Part shown: piece by piece, positions 15,715 through 24,091 of the stretch | Numbering within the stretch: the first letter of the stretch is position 1 | Layout of the letters: every line of letters begins with the position of its first letter | Source: Gallionella sp. | Lineage (GTDB): Bacteria; Pseudomonadota; Gammaproteobacteria; Burkholderiales; Gallionellaceae | Direction: 5' to 3' | Length of the DNA stretch: 32,049 bases | NCBI GenBank assembly: GCA_025350705.1 | Contig: JANXXH010000013.1 | Span: 1-32,049, forward strand | Notes under the pieces: generated by a model | What the model saw: only the letters and a program-made list of their open reading frames with translations | Told to the model about the DNA's origin: nothing | Database searches by the model: none | Position numbers and translations under genes: made by a program

Positions 15715-17199
15715 TTATCGTGCAGCAACCCGCTTGCGCGCTTCGATGCGCTTCAGGAAAACACCCATCACTTCGCGGTAAAGCGCGTCCTTGAGCACGC
15801 TGTCTTCGTTGCCCGCATCCACGCTGGGATTGTCGTTGATCTCGATGACGTAATAGCGCTTGCCGATCTGCTTGATGTCCACGCCATAGAATCCGTCGCC
15901 GATCAGCTTAGCCGCTTTGAGCGCAATCTTCAACACGCTGTCTGGCGCCTCGCTGATGGACAAGGCATCCGTTTTCCCATCGACGAAATCGTGCTCGCGA
16001 TCGGATTGTTTGCTGGTGCCGTGCTGGATGATCTGCCAATGGCCGGGAACCATGTGGTATTTCGCGACGAACAGCGGACGACGGTCGATGATGCCGACAC
16101 GCCAGTCGAATTCGGTGGGCAGATATTCCTGAGCGACGATCAGTTCTGATTTGTCCAGCAATTCGTTCACCGTGGCGGGTAGAGTTTCTGCCGTTTCCAC
16201 TTTCACCACCCCCAGCGAGAACGAACTGTCCGGCTGCTTGAGCACGCAGGGCAGGCCGAGAGTGGGGATGATCTGGTTCACGTTATCGCGGTGCACCAGC
16301 AAAGTCTTGGGGGCAGGGATGCGGTGCCGCGCGAGTATCTCGGCAAGATAGACCTTGTTGTTGCACTTAAGGATGGAATCAGGGTCGTCGATCACGACCA
16401 ATCCTTCGGCAGCCGCGCGCCGCGCGAAGCGGAAAGTGTAGTGGTTGACGAAAGTGGTGTCGCGGATAAACAGCGCGTCGAACTCGGTCAACCGGCCGTA
16501 GTCAGCCTTGGTGATGAATTCCACATGCATGCCCAGGGACTGAGCGGCCTTTTCGAACTTTTGCAGTGCTTTGGCATTGGAAGCAGGTTCGGGATTGTCC
16601 GGGTCATGCAGGATCGCGAGGTTATAACGAGGCGCATGCTTTTGGGTTCGGGGCCTGCGTCCCGTGAAATATTCCTTGGCGGCCCGAACTGCGAGATCAT
16701 GATGCTGGGGCGGGATATCGCTGGCGGCGATCGGACGCACGCTGCGAATGTGCCAATGTTGTCCGCGTCGCTGAAAATCCGCGCGAAGCAAAGGTGCTTG
16801 CAGCAGGTTGAAAAGTTGACGGCTGAGCGGTTCGTGGCGGCTCGCCGCATTGTGTCCAAAATAGATGTCGAGCACGAAAGTGTCCGACTTGATAGTCGCC
16901 AGCGATTTCTGGATCAGATCGTCGAGTCCTTCGGTCAGCAAGCGCACCATGTTCCGCGATTGCAGGTCTTCGATGGTGTTCACGCGCGGCAGCGGCTTGT
17001 GGCCGCGAGCCTCGGCGAGCAGCGAGACATAGTAGCCCAGCGTCTGGTAACGGTAGCTCTTGCACAGATTGAATACCCTGACAATGTTGTCGCTGCCATA
17101 GGCCGGATCAGTCAGGTAGGCACGCGCAGGCACGACGGTGACATCCGGTATGTCGAGCGGCCAGTCGCGCGGGTTGTTGACCACGATGAGTATGCTCAA
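15715..17199 (-). CDS. RimK-like ATP-grasp ligase with RLAN domain
   Basis: This is a 494-residue soluble protein. The N-terminal part (about residues 1-190, SILIVVNNPRDWPLDIPDVTVVPARAYL...) fits the RimK-like ATP-grasp N-terminal (RLAN) domain. The rest is an ATP-grasp domain with CNNKVYLAEILARHRIPAPKT, LPCVLKQPDSSFSLGV, ELIVAQEYLPTEFDWRVGI, FYGVDIKQIG and the magnesium-binding YYVIEINDNPSVDAG. Such enzymes join a carboxylate to an amine using ATP, as RimK does when it adds glutamate to a protein; the acceptor is not known here. The start codon is TTG, chosen because AAGGAG lies 4 bp before it; no better start was found. It lies 49 bp upstream of the serine hydrolase start, in the same direction. 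Confidence 0.87.
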   Translation of the reverse strand: MSILIVVNNPRDWPLDIPDVTVVPARAYLTDPAYGSDNIVRVFNLCKSYRYQTLGYYVSLLAEARGHKPLPRVNTIEDLQSRNMVRLLTEGLDDLIQKSLATIKSDTFVLDIYFGHNAASRHEPLSRQLFNLLQAPLLRADFQRRGQHWHIRSVRPIAASDIPPQHHDLAVRAAKEYFTGRRPRTQKHAPRYNLAILHDPDNPEPASNAKALQKFEKAAQSLGMHVEFITKADYGRLTEFDALFIRDTTFVNHYTFRFARRAAAEGLVVIDDPDSILKCNNKVYLAEILARHRIPAPKTLLVHRDNVNQIIPTLGLPCVLKQPDSSFSLGVVKVETAETLPATVNELLDKSELIVAQEYLPTEFDWRVGIIDRRPLFVAKYHMVPGHWQIIQHGTSKQSDREHDFVDGKTDALSISEAPDSVLKIALKAAKLIGDGFYGVDIKQIGKRYYVIEINDNPSVDAGNEDSVLKDALYREVMGVFLKRIEARKRVAAR

Positions 17200-17250
17200 G
17201 TTGCTCCTTTGCGAATGGGAATAATAATTTCGATATGATATTTGAAGGTG

Positions 17251-17712
17251 TTAAGAGTTGGGCTTGAACACCATCAAGCCAAACACGATCAGCATCGCTG
17301 GGAAGGCGACAATCCCGAGCCGCTCCCAGATACGCGTATATTGCCAATACTTTTGCGGCAACTCGTTTTTGCAATCAGCCGCGATTTTTGCCATTTGAAT
17401 TTGCATCCACACCACAGGTAACCATCACACTCCAGCCAGCACGAACAGCGCATAGGTTCCTAGCAGCCAATCTTCCTTCCATGAGTAACCCGACATCGAG
17501 ACCATTGAAAATCCGGTTATCGGCTGGACGAGTATTGCTGGAGTGGTGAACCAATAATCTGCACGGACTACAAGTTTTGATACTTCGGCTATCGCCGCAT
17601 TGTTTCGTGTGCGGTTGATGAAGTACAGATAATACGCACTGCCGAATCCCACACCAACCAGGGCGACGCTGGAGAGGATGTGTATCCATTTGAACAGCAG
17701 GTAGGTGCTCAT
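17251..17712 (-). pseudogene. DUF2269 membrane protein with an in-frame TGA at a Cys codon
   Basis: The frame from ATG 17712 encodes a small membrane protein (MSTYLLFKWIHILSS..., VVRADYWFTTPAILVQPITGF, WLLGTYALFVLAGV). It meets TGA at 17427-17425, codon 96. The same frame then continues without any shift for 57 codons with family-like sequence (WLPVVWMQIQMAKIA, PQKYWQYTRIWERLG, FPAMLIVFGLMVFKP) to TAA at 17251. In relatives the TGA position is normally Cys in a G-C-W-L-P-V-V-W context (from memory). So this is either a one-base nonsense change (TGC to TGA), a sequencing error, or a selenocysteine codon. No convincing stem-loop follows the TGA. It starts 13 bp after the SDR stop, in the same operon. 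Confidence 0.8.
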
Positions 17713-17725
17713 GTTGATAAGCTGC

Positions 17726-18589
17726 TCAACGAATGAATTCCCGGTAACTTCTGGGCGTGCGCCCGAGCAGCCTGGTAAAGCCTGACGCATCGGCAGTATT
17801 GCCGGCAGTGAGCATGGTCAGTGTATCGCTGCACAGCGGGCTGGCACGAATATGGTCGCCGATACGCGCGGCGGTTTTCACCAGAAATGCGGGTGTGGAA
17901 ATATGCCATGCAGGGCCGTGTCCGAGTTGCTGGCGATAGCTGTCTAGCATGCCGCGCATGTCCGTTGCTTCAGCGCCAACAGCTTCGACTGTCTGGCTGG
18001 CTGCGTTCGGGTCGGACAACCACCGCGCAACCGCTGCGCAAATGTCATCGATATGCACCGGTTGTAGTCGTTGCCGCCCACCCATGGGCAGCGCGTGTAC
18101 AAGCAGCTTTGCCAACAACTTGAACATTTTTGCGCTGGCGCCATCCTCACCATAAATCACTGAAGGCCGCATGCACAGCCAGCGCAGATGCGCGGGCAAG
18201 TCCTTGAGTGCGCGTTCAGCCAACAATCTCGTGGAAAAATACGCCACCTCTATGCCGCTATCAACACCGAGTGCGGATAGATGAATCACCCGCTCTACAT
18301 GGGTTTCAGCACAGGCGGAAAAGATCGCAGACGGAGTCTCGACATGCAATTTCTGCATCGGGTTGTTGCGGCTGTCGCGCAGCAGCCCCACCGCATTGAT
18401 GACGGCAGAGATTCCTTTGAGGCGCGGCAGCCAGATTTCTTTTGTGATGTCGTTGCAAAAGTCCACCGCAATGTCGCCCGGCTCGCTGGGCCTGCGCACG
18501 GCACGCATGACTGTATGGCCGGCTTCCCGTAGCACGTGGGTAAGATGCCTGCCGACAAAGCCTGTTGCACCGCAAATTAATATTTTCAT
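17726..18589 (-). CDS. NAD(P)-binding SDR/epimerase-like protein
   Basis: This 287-residue atypical short-chain dehydrogenase starts at the ATG at 18589, with GGAGG 6 bp upstream; the longer frame was rejected. The nucleotide-binding motif GATGFVG is at residues 7-13. Further landmarks are VINAVGLLRD, VIHLSALGVD, YFSTRLLAERALKDL (Tyr and Lys region altered from the classic YxxxK), MRPSVIYGEDG and LQPVHIDDICAAVARWL. This pattern fits the NmrA/NDUFA9-like subgroup, whose members often bind cofactor for a structural or redox role. It is paired with the DUF2269 gene 13 bp downstream, which suggests a membrane-linked partner. Confidence 0.85.
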   Translation of the reverse strand: MKILICGATGFVGRHLTHVLREAGHTVMRAVRRPSEPGDIAVDFCNDITKEIWLPRLKGISAVINAVGLLRDSRNNPMQKLHVETPSAIFSACAETHVERVIHLSALGVDSGIEVAYFSTRLLAERALKDLPAHLRWLCMRPSVIYGEDGASAKMFKLLAKLLVHALPMGGRQRLQPVHIDDICAAVARWLSDPNAASQTVEAVGAEATDMRGMLDSYRQQLGHGPAWHISTPAFLVKTAARIGDHIRASPLCSDTLTMLTAGNTADASGFTRLLGRTPRSYREFIR

Positions 18590-18823
18590 GAAGAGCCTCC
18601 GGATTTGGATGCGTCCGTACACCATACATCGCACTACATAAGTCTCATGCGAGATTGGCATTGTACCCTTCTGATTTTACGCCCTGAATTTCTGTCGGTC
18701 ATGACGGGTCAATATTTCGACAGGCTGGACTGCCGAAAACAGGTTGCCAAATCGGCTAATGGACAAACCGGCGGTTTTCATCCACACTTAAATTTATATT
18801 ATTACTTGCAATAGGGCGTATCA

Positions 18824-19324
18824 ATGGACAGGCTATTGGTAACTGTGTTGATGGTATTGTCGTCTTTGCCGGTGTGTGCTGCCGGGGTGGGCGGGATGTT
18901 CGCGCAGGGTCGTACTCATTTTTCGCTGGTGGGCGGGAATGGTTATGCCTTCGATAATAACTATTTCGTCATCGGGGCGAGCGTGACCCGTTACGTGCTC
19001 GACGGGCTGGGTGTCGGTTTGTCTATCGAGAATTGGTCGGGGGGGAATCCCGGTATCACCAAGTATTCTCCTTTTGTTCAATACGTTTTCAATCAAGAGT
19101 CTTCGGTGAGGCCGTATATCGGCGGGTTTTATCGCCATACCGCTGTCAGCGGCCTGCCCGGCATCAAATCGGTCGGGGGGCGTGCCGGGATCAATATCGC
19201 GTCTGGTCCCAATGCCTATATCAGTGCCGGCGTCGTTTATGAGTCCTATCGTGATTGCCAAGTGATAATTTACCGTGCATGTAGCTCAACTTATCCAGAC
19301 ATTAGTTTGACCTTCGGATTTTGA
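18824..19324 (+). CDS. Small outer-membrane beta-barrel-like protein
   Basis: This 166-residue protein has a signal peptide (MDRLLVTVLMVLSSLPVCAAG) and then alternating-hydrophobicity strands with many Gly, Tyr and Phe (THFSLVGGNGYAFDN, NYFVIGASVTRYVLDGLGVGL, YSPFVQYVFN, SVRPYIGGFYRHT, AYISAGVVYESY). It ends in DISLTFGF with a terminal Phe, the signal recognised by the Bam machinery. The size suggests an eight-stranded OmpX/OmpW-like barrel. The function is unknown. The start has only a weak ribosome binding site (AGGGCG). It is divergent from the SDR gene across a 234-bp spacer with no other gene. Confidence 0.75.
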   Translation: MDRLLVTVLMVLSSLPVCAAGVGGMFAQGRTHFSLVGGNGYAFDNNYFVIGASVTRYVLDGLGVGLSIENWSGGNPGITKYSPFVQYVFNQESSVRPYIGGFYRHTAVSGLPGIKSVGGRAGINIASGPNAYISAGVVYESYRDCQVIIYRACSSTYPDISLTFGF

Positions 19325-19363
19325 TGCGACAGGCCAGTGACGGGATATGGGGAGCGCAATTTG

Positions 19364-19392
19364 TTCGGCTCGGCGGTAACGCTTTATATAAT
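19364..19392 (+). promoter_or_regulatory. Possible promoter in a 340-bp gene-free stretch
   Basis: A perfect TATAAT (19387-19392) has TTCGGC 17 bp upstream. It sits in the gap 19325-19664 before the membrane/vWA pair. The rest of that gap shows no credible gene; its short open frames lack ribosome binding sites. Confidence 0.35.
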
Positions 19393-19664
19393 CTTCCGCG
19401 GCAAAACTGCGCACCAACAACTGCTGCGGCATTCGGCTGTCAATCCCGACAGGCTTGTACGCTCTTCAAAAAATGAAGAAGTTCAGAATGAGTGGTATAG
19501 GAAAAGGGACAAGCGGTATACATTATGGACGAAAGGTATTGCATGACAATGGCAGAAAGGGCAGAGTGCGTCTCGTCGGGGGCTGCTTTACGGCCAGGTT
19601 CACAAGCGCGGTGCCTTGGATTCGGCACTGAAGGTAGTAAACATTAATGAAGGGGGAATTAGCG

Positions 19665-21089
19665 ATGATCGACTGGCATTCGTGGTTGTTTTGGCCTGAC
19701 AGCGTTGCGCTGTCCGTTTTGGTCTTGGGCATACTGGTAATGGCGTTCCTCTACGCGGCACGCAAGCCGATGCATGGGGTGATCCACTCGCTATGCAATC
19801 TGGTTACACAGTCCACCCGTTTTATTTCCCGCTGGTTGTTCCTGAGTGCGGATAACTTGCGTTTGCGCAATCAATCGGTGTTGCTGGCGCATAGCAAGGA
19901 AAGTGCGGCTACGATGATCGACCGGGAATTCGAACGGGTGACCAACATCATCCGCAAGGACATGCAGGAATTCCCCGCCTTGCAGCGCAAGCTGATGGAG
20001 GAATTGACGCGCATCGAGGATGACTACCGCAAATGCGGAGAGGTCCCGCCGCCGCCGCCGGAATGGGTGAGTGCACTCGAATCAGTCTCTCAGATCAAAT
20101 CGGGAGGTGATATTCCGCGCAAGCTACTGGAAGACATCAACAAATCGATCCAGAAGATCCATGACAAGACCGTGGCGGAGTTTCGGCGTTCCTATGAAGA
20201 GCGCCACAAGATACTGAAGACGCTTAACCCAACTTGGCGCTCCGTGGAAAAACTGATCGGCGAGATGGGCAAGAAGATGGTCACCCTGGAAACCAACGCC
20301 AAACAGATCGATGGCCATATGACCAAATTCGAAGCGATACGCGCCAAGGACGACAAGACCGAACACGCGTTGTCGACTTCTGCATTTGTGCAGTTGGCAA
20401 TCTCAGGGCTGGTCATGATCATCGCGATGGGCGGCGCCTTCATCAACTACAAGCTGATCGCGCTGCCGATGTCGGAAATGGTCGGCGCCAGCGATTATAT
20501 TTCCAGCAACCTGAAGACCTCGGATGTCGCGGCATTGGTGATCATCCTGATGGAAGCCTCGATGGGCCTGTTTCTGCTGGAATCGCTGCGCATCACGCAA
20601 CTGTTCCCCAAGATCGCCAGCATGGACGATCACATGCGCCGCCGTTTGATGCTGGCTTCGCTGATCTTCCTGATCATCCTGGCTGCTATCGAGTCGTCGC
20701 TGGCGCTGATGCGCGACATGCTGATCGCCGACAAGACTTCGCTGATGCGCGATCTGGCTTCCGCAGCACCACCTGTGTCTGACAGCATTATGGCAAACAT
20801 ACCGATGGCCGGACAGATGATCATGGGTTTCGTGTTGCCGTTTGCATTGGCATTCGTGGCTATCCCGTTGGAAAGCGTGGTGCATTCGCTGCGTACCGTC
20901 ATCGGTGTACTGATAGTGCAGACCATGCGCGGGATCGGTTTCGCGCTCAGGTTCATCGGCGTGGTGTTCAGGCGCTTCGCCAAGGTGCTCGAGTTGACCT
21001 ACGACATACCGATCGTCATCCCGCTGATGGTAGAACGCTGGGTGATAGGGATGCGCAATAATCCGTCTGCTAAAGGACAATCCAAATAA
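19665..21089 (+). CDS. Multi-pass membrane protein with long cytoplasmic-type helical domain
   Basis: This is a 474-residue protein of unknown function. The ATG at 19665 has AAGGGGG 8 bp upstream; an earlier in-frame ATG at 19647 overlaps that site and was rejected. One membrane segment lies at about residues 13-32. It is followed by about 200 residues of charged, largely helical sequence with coiled-coil character (FERVTNIIRKDMQEF, RKLMEELTRIEDDY, EEIN-like stretches), interrupted by a run of five prolines near residue 130. Four or five more hydrophobic segments follow at about 240-263, 288-307, 328-349, 385-406 and possibly 413-435. The layout resembles a membrane scaffold or signalling protein. 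It is followed 13 bp later by a vWA-like lipoprotein gene, so the two probably work together at the cell envelope. Confidence 0.8.
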   Translation: MIDWHSWLFWPDSVALSVLVLGILVMAFLYAARKPMHGVIHSLCNLVTQSTRFISRWLFLSADNLRLRNQSVLLAHSKESAATMIDREFERVTNIIRKDMQEFPALQRKLMEELTRIEDDYRKCGEVPPPPPEWVSALESVSQIKSGGDIPRKLLEDINKSIQKIHDKTVAEFRRSYEERHKILKTLNPTWRSVEKLIGEMGKKMVTLETNAKQIDGHMTKFEAIRAKDDKTEHALSTSAFVQLAISGLVMIIAMGGAFINYKLIALPMSEMVGASDYISSNLKTSDVAALVIILMEASMGLFLLESLRITQLFPKIASMDDHMRRRLMLASLIFLIILAAIESSLALMRDMLIADKTSLMRDLASAAPPVSDSIMANIPMAGQMIMGFVLPFALAFVAIPLESVVHSLRTVIGVLIVQTMRGIGFALRFIGVVFRRFAKVLELTYDIPIVIPLMVERWVIGMRNNPSAKGQSK

Positions 21090-21102
21090 AGGAGCACACA
21101 TT

Positions 21103-21765
21103 ATGAAAAGATTTCAGTTCCTCTGGATCATACTGTTGGGTACATTTTTGGTCAGCGCCTGCGGCGACAGCCGCGTCCATAGTCAGGGCGTGTATATGCT
21201 GGTGGACACCTCCGGCACTTATACCAGAGAGATAAACAAGGCAACCAAGATCATCAGTTATCTGCTGGCTACGCTGAACCCCGGCGATTCGCTCGCCGTG
21301 GCCAAGGTGGAGACACGCAGCTTCACGGAAAAAGATATCGTCGCCAAGGTTACCTTCGATAAGCGTCCATCGCAGGCAACCCAGCAAAAGCGCGCGTTCA
21401 AGGCCAAGATCGAAGAGTTCGCCAAGGGAGCCAAGGGCAGCGCTTTTACCGATATCACCGGTGGTTTGATCCAGGGAGCGGAATACCTTAACGAGACCAA
21501 GGCAGGCAACAAGACCATCGTCATCTTTTCGGATATGCAGGAAGAGCTGGGCAAAGGAACGGTGCGCGATTTCCCGATCAAGCTCGATGGCATCCGTATC
21601 GTAGCGTTAAATGTGACCAAGCTGGGAACTGACAACGCCGATCCACGGATATATCTCGACCGGCTGGCCCGCTGGGAGGCGAGGGTGCGCAAGGCCGGCG
21701 CCACCGAGTGGGTAGTGGTGAACGATCTGGAAAATAATATGGAATCCATCTTGAACACCCGCTGA
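21103..21765 (+). CDS. vWA-like lipoprotein
   Basis: This is a 220-residue predicted lipoprotein with signal MKRFQFLWIILLGTFLVSAC, Cys20 in lipobox VSAC. The remainder looks like a von Willebrand A fold: VYMLVDTSGTY (Asp35, Ser37, Thr39: a DxSxT variant of the metal-site DxSxS), GSAFTDITGGLIQGAEYL (Thr116-Asp117) and TIVIFSDMQEE (Asp144). So a metal-ion-dependent adhesion site is plausible. vWA domains bind partner proteins, often membrane complexes. The start has AAAGGAG upstream and lies 13 bp after the membrane-protein stop, which fits one operon. A hairpin with a weak T tract 36 bp downstream may end the transcript. The partner and role are unknown. Confidence 0.78.
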   Translation: MKRFQFLWIILLGTFLVSACGDSRVHSQGVYMLVDTSGTYTREINKATKIISYLLATLNPGDSLAVAKVETRSFTEKDIVAKVTFDKRPSQATQQKRAFKAKIEEFAKGAKGSAFTDITGGLIQGAEYLNETKAGNKTIVIFSDMQEELGKGTVRDFPIKLDGIRIVALNVTKLGTDNADPRIYLDRLARWEARVRKAGATEWVVVNDLENNMESILNTR

Positions 21766-21801
21766 TAAAGTTTGGAGTATATTTTCTTCGTTCCTTGACA
21801 T

Positions 21802-21848
21802 AGCCCTGCTATCCGGCGCATCGAAGCCGTTAGCGGGGCTAATTCTTT
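21802..21848 (+). terminator. Probable terminator after the vWA gene
   Basis: AGCCCTGCTA pairs with TAGCGGGGCT (one G-T pair), with an inner CGGC/GCCG stem in the loop, followed by AATTCTTT. The T tract is short, so strength is uncertain. Confidence 0.5.
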
Positions 21849-21880
21849 GGCCGTGTGATCAGAAGACGATACGAATTGTT

Positions 21881-21907
21881 TTGGACAAACGGGACAAATA
21901 ATATAAT
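21881..21907 (+). promoter_or_regulatory. Possible promoter of the ChaN-like gene
   Basis: TTGGAC (21881-21886) is followed after 15 bp by TATAAT (21902-21907). The spacing is short, but the -10 box is perfect and lies 53 bp before the next ATG. Confidence 0.45.
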
Positions 21908-21959
21908 CTGGGCAAGCTTGGACTTTTTGCGATCCAGAACGCCGCCAAATTAATTCATC

Positions 21960-22907
21960 ATGAAAATCATCGCGACTATCAAAATATTCCTCACTGTTGT
22001 GCTGCTGTCATCCACGAGCCTGGCGCATGCGGAGAGGATGCTTTTTACCGGGCATCCGCTGGCTGGCAAGATATGGGACATGAACAGCCACAGCTACATA
22101 GATGAGGCTGCGCTGCTTGCCAGGATCAACACGATTGACGTGCTGCTGCTCGGCGAGACGCATGACAATCCAGTGCATCATGAGAACCAGCAGAAACTGC
22201 TGAGAGCCCGTATCGAATCTGGCGCGCGCCCTGCGTTGATGATGGAGCAGCTCGATGCTGAAAGCCAACCTGCACTCGATCAGGCGTTGTCCGGCAGTGA
22301 TCGTGTCGAGGTGTTGAACCGTGTCACCAAGCTGGTCAAGTTTGCCGACTGGAAGGCCTATCAGCCGCTGCTGGCCATTGCTGTCGATAACAAGTTGCCG
22401 GTCATCGCCGCCAATGTTCCCACTCAGCGCTTGCAGCCGGTTGTTTGGCGCGGCTACGCCGCTTATGATGCGAATGAGTTGAAGCGCCTGGCCGTGGAAG
22501 AAGTATGGAACGAAAGCCGCCAGAATTATCTGGTCGCAAACATGGGGGGCGCGCACTGCGGCAAGCTCAAGGACGAATTACGCGCAGGCCTGACCCGCAG
22601 CCAGCGGTTGCGCGATGCTTTGATGGCCGATAGCGCGACATCAAGCATCGGTCGTGGCGTGGTCGCTATCGTCGGCAGCAGCCATGCGCGCCGAGACATC
22701 GGTTTGCCTCTTTATTTTGCCGCGCGTGCTCCGACAGCCCACATTCTTTCGATCGGCTTTGTCGAGGTGAGTCCGGGAGCGACTGATCCCAAGATATATG
22801 AGGCGGATAGCGCCACTGGCGATGCGCCATATGACGTGATTTGGTTCACGCCACGCGTCGAACGATCTGATCCCTGCGCCGATATGGGCAAGATCAAAGG
22901 GAACTAG
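21960..22907 (+). CDS. ChaN-family protein
   Basis: This is a 315-residue secreted protein of the ChaN (haem-binding uptake, Tiki-like) fold. The signal peptide runs to SLAHAERM; there is no Cys lipobox, unlike many relatives, so it is probably soluble in the periplasm. Family motifs are VLLLGETHDNPVHHENQ (about residues 50-66), PALMMEQLD, PVIAANVPTQRL and VAIVGSSHARRDIGLPLYF. In other species ChaN binds haem and is linked to iron uptake; catalysis is not established for bacterial members. The C-terminal 70 residues (GFVEVSPG..., YDVIWFTPR) match the usual end of long ChaN proteins. No iron-uptake genes are adjacent. The start has a weak ribosome binding site. Confidence 0.85.
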   Translation: MKIIATIKIFLTVVLLSSTSLAHAERMLFTGHPLAGKIWDMNSHSYIDEAALLARINTIDVLLLGETHDNPVHHENQQKLLRARIESGARPALMMEQLDAESQPALDQALSGSDRVEVLNRVTKLVKFADWKAYQPLLAIAVDNKLPVIAANVPTQRLQPVVWRGYAAYDANELKRLAVEEVWNESRQNYLVANMGGAHCGKLKDELRAGLTRSQRLRDALMADSATSSIGRGVVAIVGSSHARRDIGLPLYFAARAPTAHILSIGFVEVSPGATDPKIYEADSATGDAPYDVIWFTPRVERSDPCADMGKIKGN

Positions 22908-22985
22908 CGCGCGTTTTCCGGAAAGTGTCAGGCGGATCGCACATACACACTGCAGCACATTCGGTTTGAAGGGAGGGGGCGCAGA

Positions 22986-24077
22986 GTGACTTCATCAAAA
23001 AACCACGAATACCGCAAGGCGGCGACGCACGCCGGGCTGAGTTATGTCACTGATGGCTTTGCCGGTATCAGTCGGCGCCGTTCCGGCAAGGGATGGAGTT
23101 ACTATGATCCTGACGGCGCGCTCATCAGCGACGCGGCCACGCGCAAGCGTCTCAACGCGCTGGCGATTCCGCCGGCGTGGACCAACGTCTGGATCTGCCC
23201 CGATCCGGACGGACACATCCAGGTGACGGCGCGCGATGCGCGCGGCCGCAAGCAGTATCGTTACCATACTTCATACCGCGATGCGCGCGACCAATCCAAG
23301 TTTCGCCGCATGCTCGAATTCAGCGAGATACTGCCAGCGTTGCGGGAGCGCGTGGAACGCGATCTGCGTGCCGGTGAGTTGAGTCGGCGCCAGTTGCTTG
23401 CCACGGTGGTGCGGTTGCTGGACAAGACACTGATCCGCGTCGGCAACGACGAATACGCAAAAGAAAATCGCTCATATGGGTTGACCACGTTGCGCAGGAA
23501 GCATGTGGAGGTCAAGGGGTCGCTGTTGCGCTTCACCTTTCGTGGCAAGAGCGGAGTCGATCATTCTGTGGCACTTAATGATCTGCGGCTCGCGCGCATC
23601 GTGCAGCGCTGCCAGGATCTGCCAGGGCAGGAAATATTTCAGTATCTCGATGCGTTCGGCAAGCGCAAGCCGATCTCATCGGATGATGTGAACGACTATT
23701 TGCGGGAAGCCAGCGGACGCGACATCACGGCAAAGGATTTTCGTACCTGGGGCGGCACCATGGTGGCTGCCGTGCAGCTGCGGACGATGGGGCCTGCGGC
23801 CAGCCGACGCGAGTCGGACCGCAACATTGTGCGCGCGCTCGACGCGGTGGCAGAGCGGCTCGGCAATACGCGCACGGTGTGCCGCAAGTATTATGTGCAT
23901 CCTGCACTGTTGGAAGCCTATCACCTGGGCCTCACGGCTCCGCATTCCCAGACGGAGAATACACGCAATTCCCGCCGCGAATTGTCGCAAGCTGCGCTAA
24001 GGCGCGACGAATTGGTGGTGTTGCAATTTCTCCAGGAGTCGGTGTCGATCGCGCTGGCAGAAACCGGCCCGGAATGA
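22986..24077 (+). CDS. DNA topoisomerase IB (poxvirus-type)
   Basis: This 363-residue enzyme relaxes supercoils by nicking one strand through a 3'-phosphotyrosine. The N-terminal DNA clamp contains SRRRSGKGWSYYDPDG and PPAWTNVWICPDPDGHIQVTARDARGRKQYRYH (residues 30-94). The catalytic domain has RVGNDEYAKENRSYGLTTLRRKHV (Arg170), DFRTWGG (Arg253) and NTRTVCRKYYVHP, in which Tyr303 is the probable nucleophile by comparison with the family's SYxHP pattern. The start is GTG at 22986, with GGGAGG about 10 bp upstream; no in-frame ATG of the right length exists. Bacterial type IB enzymes are accessory and sporadic. It is in the same direction as the ChaN gene and converges on the glycosylase gene. 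Confidence 0.92.
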   Translation: MTSSKNHEYRKAATHAGLSYVTDGFAGISRRRSGKGWSYYDPDGALISDAATRKRLNALAIPPAWTNVWICPDPDGHIQVTARDARGRKQYRYHTSYRDARDQSKFRRMLEFSEILPALRERVERDLRAGELSRRQLLATVVRLLDKTLIRVGNDEYAKENRSYGLTTLRRKHVEVKGSLLRFTFRGKSGVDHSVALNDLRLARIVQRCQDLPGQEIFQYLDAFGKRKPISSDDVNDYLREASGRDITAKDFRTWGGTMVAAVQLRTMGPAASRRESDRNIVRALDAVAERLGNTRTVCRKYYVHPALLEAYHLGLTAPHSQTENTRNSRRELSQAALRRDELVVLQFLQESVSIALAETGPE

Positions 24078-24091
24078 ATGGCCTCACGTTC

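Noticed and set aside
17425..17712. Reading the DUF2269 gene as a complete 95-residue protein
   Set aside because: Family-like sequence continues in the same frame after the TGA to a natural stop at 17251, so the short form is a truncated product.
18605..18814. 69-codon plus-strand frame between the SDR and barrel genes
   Set aside because: No ribosome site, no family likeness, and unusual composition; it lies in a divergent promoter region.
19337..19546. 69-codon frame before the membrane/vWA pair
   Set aside because: No ribosome site and no recognisable sequence; probably chance.
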